Origin: Clostridium sp. UBA6758
GTDB taxonomy: Bacteria; Bacillota; Clostridia; Clostridiales; Clostridiaceae
Assembly: GCA_002453475.1 (NCBI GenBank)
Contig: DKGY01000102.1
Span: forward strand, 3,101 to 10,290
Reading direction: 5' to 3'
DNA: 7,190 bases
Position 1 is the first letter of the stretch; every line of letters begins with the position of its first letter. The position numbers and the translations under genes were made by a program. Of the stretch, positions 6,274 to 7,190 are shown in pieces. The notes under the pieces are model-generated. The model ran no database searches. It was not told where the DNA came from and was given only the letters and a program-made list of their open reading frames with translations.

Positions 6274-7190
6274 TTTCGTTTACCTCCTTCTTTTTGAATA
6301 AATCCATTGGATTCATAGCTATTACAAGGATACCGAACATCATTAATACTGCAGAAATCCAAACGATTGGAGGCAATGCCCATCCTTCCATACCGCCTAT
6401 TACTCCAAGAATTATCCAACAGCAGAAAGGACCCCAGAAGGAATATGTACCGTTGCAAGCCATACCAAGAGCAGCACCACACATACTGTTACCGTTATAC
6501 CAACTCATATACGAAACAAAAGCACAAAGGCCACTTAAGGCAAACCATATCATTGCAGGACCACTTGTAAATGCTTGAACAACTAAGTCAGTTGAAAATT
6601 TAATTCCATCACCAAATATCATACCAAATACAGGCACTAATATTATTAAGTTTGAAAGTCCAGATGTGGCTTGACGAATTGTAATACCAATCTCTGAGTC
6701 AATCATAGATGTACCATATCCAGCTACACAACCTTCAAATCCCCATCCAAGAGCTGCGATAAATGCAATACAAATTCCAAGGAACATTCCAGCTGGAGCA
6801 TCTCCACCAATACTAGTACTACCAATCATAAAACTAGATAAAACACAGATGACAATACCGAGCATCATACGTTTGTCCAATTTTTGTTTAAACAATATTC
6901 TTCCTAAAATAGCACCAATAGCTGGACAAAGAGCAGTAATTGGAATAACAATTGAACCAGCCATTTGTAAAGCTACAACAAAAGCTGTACTTGAAATAGG
7001 TCCTCCAATAAGAGCTGCTAATATCATCACAGCACCTGGTTTAGTCTTAAGACACCTAAAGAAATCTCCAAGTTTACCTTTAACAGCTGCATAAATCACT
7101 GCCCAAACAGCACTACATGTATCGTTTACGGCACTACCAAGAGCACCAAGCACATATGTAATAACTACTGCTGATAAACCTGCTGTATTC
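6260..7190 (-). CDS. DMT/EamA-like multispanning transporter, 5' end cut by window edge
   Basis: This is the paralogue of the transporter at 4774-5886. The reading frame stays open to the right edge: the residues before the GTG at 7153-7151 (NTAGLSAVVITY) match residues 61-72 of the complete copy, so that GTG is internal and about 60 N-terminal residues are off-window. By eye identity is about 72% over the first 120 shared residues. Conserved stretches are NDTCSAVWA, ALQMAG, WGFEGCVAGYGTSMID, FTSGPAMIWFALSGL and ACNGTYSF. The C-terminal tail (FKKKEVNENEAA) is charged and ends, like the other copy, by overlapping the small gene. Substrate is likely to be choline or a related amine from context. 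The divergence between copies leaves room for different substrates or directions, for example import of choline and export of trimethylamine, which is speculation. Confidence 0.87.
   Translation of the reverse strand, partial: NTAGLSAVVITYVLGALGSAVNDTCSAVWAVIYAAVKGKLGDFFRCLKTKPGAVMILAALIGGPISSTAFVVALQMAGSIVIPITALCPAIGAILGRILFKQKLDKRMMLGIVICVLSSFMIGSTSIGGDAPAGMFLGICIAFIAALGWGFEGCVAGYGTSMIDSEIGITIRQATSGLSNLIILVPVFGMIFGDGIKFSTDLVVQAFTSGPAMIWFALSGLCAFVSYMSWYNGNSMCGAALGMACNGTYSFWGPFCCWIILGVIGGMEGWALPPIVWISAVLMMFGILVIAMNPMDLFKKKEVNENEAA

Larger units (their letters stand above)
4521..7190 (-). repeat. Tandem duplication of a transporter + small-protein module
   Basis: Two units with identical gene order lie head to tail: 4521-5886 and 6007-7190 (the latter truncated by the edge). 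Both units have the transporter stop and small-protein start overlapping in the identical 14-bp ATGAAGCCGCTTAA. The spacer between units (5887-6006) does not resemble the DNA downstream of unit one. No insertion-sequence ends or direct repeats flank the units. Confidence 0.85.

Noticed and set aside
6270..6482. 70-codon open frame on the minus strand inside the transporter
   Set aside because: It is an alternative frame within a well-conserved transporter region; no independent evidence.
7151..7153. GTG as the start of the right-hand transporter
   Set aside because: The frame continues upstream to the window edge and matches residues 61-72 of the complete paralogue, so the codon is internal.

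Overview
The window is AT-rich, compactly packed DNA with every recognisable gene on the minus strand. Strong AGGAGG-type ribosome binding sites, A/T-biased codon use and short gaps suggest a low-GC Gram-positive anaerobe, most likely a member of the Clostridia. The content is part of a choline-degrading glycyl-radical bacterial microcompartment locus (the choline 'cut' or GRM1-like type). Both window edges cut through genes, so only the middle of the locus is visible.

In the direction of transcription (high to low coordinates) the layout is as follows. First comes a 5'-truncated multispanning DMT-like transporter (6260-7190), with a small winged-helix-like protein of unknown function (6007-6273) overlapping its end. 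A second, paralogous copy of this pair follows: transporter 4774-5886 and small protein 4521-4787. Next is a 294-bp gap (4227-4520). It holds a long hairpin over the stop codon of the small gene, then a strong promoter whose -35 and -10 boxes are 20 bp apart around an imperfect dyad, the architecture typical of MerR-family control. After the gap come two hexameric shell proteins (3930-4226 and 3596-3904), an acylating aldehyde dehydrogenase homologue (2061-3554) and the choline trimethylamine-lyase gene cutC (2011 down to the left edge). The C-terminal part of cutC, including the glycyl-radical loop, is outside the window.

The inferred working scheme is this. The transporters move choline or another small amine across the membrane. 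CutC splits choline into trimethylamine and acetaldehyde inside a protein shell built partly from the two BMC-H proteins. Aldehyde dehydrogenase and other lumen enzymes, mostly off-window, convert acetaldehyde to acetyl-CoA and ethanol. CutC is securely identified: Y208, D216, F395, C489, E491 and Y506 all fall at the residue numbers I recall for the Desulfovibrio enzyme when the TTG start at 2011 is used.

The most notable points are: (1) the aldehyde dehydrogenase has serine at both the catalytic cysteine and the oxyanion asparagine positions, so it is probably a non-catalytic or repurposed member of the family; (2) the transporter plus small-protein module is duplicated in tandem with an identical 14-bp ATG...TAA overlap, and the small unknown protein is better conserved (81/88) than the transporter (about 70%); (3) the MerR-like promoter in front of the shell genes; (4) structured RNA elements after each small-protein gene.
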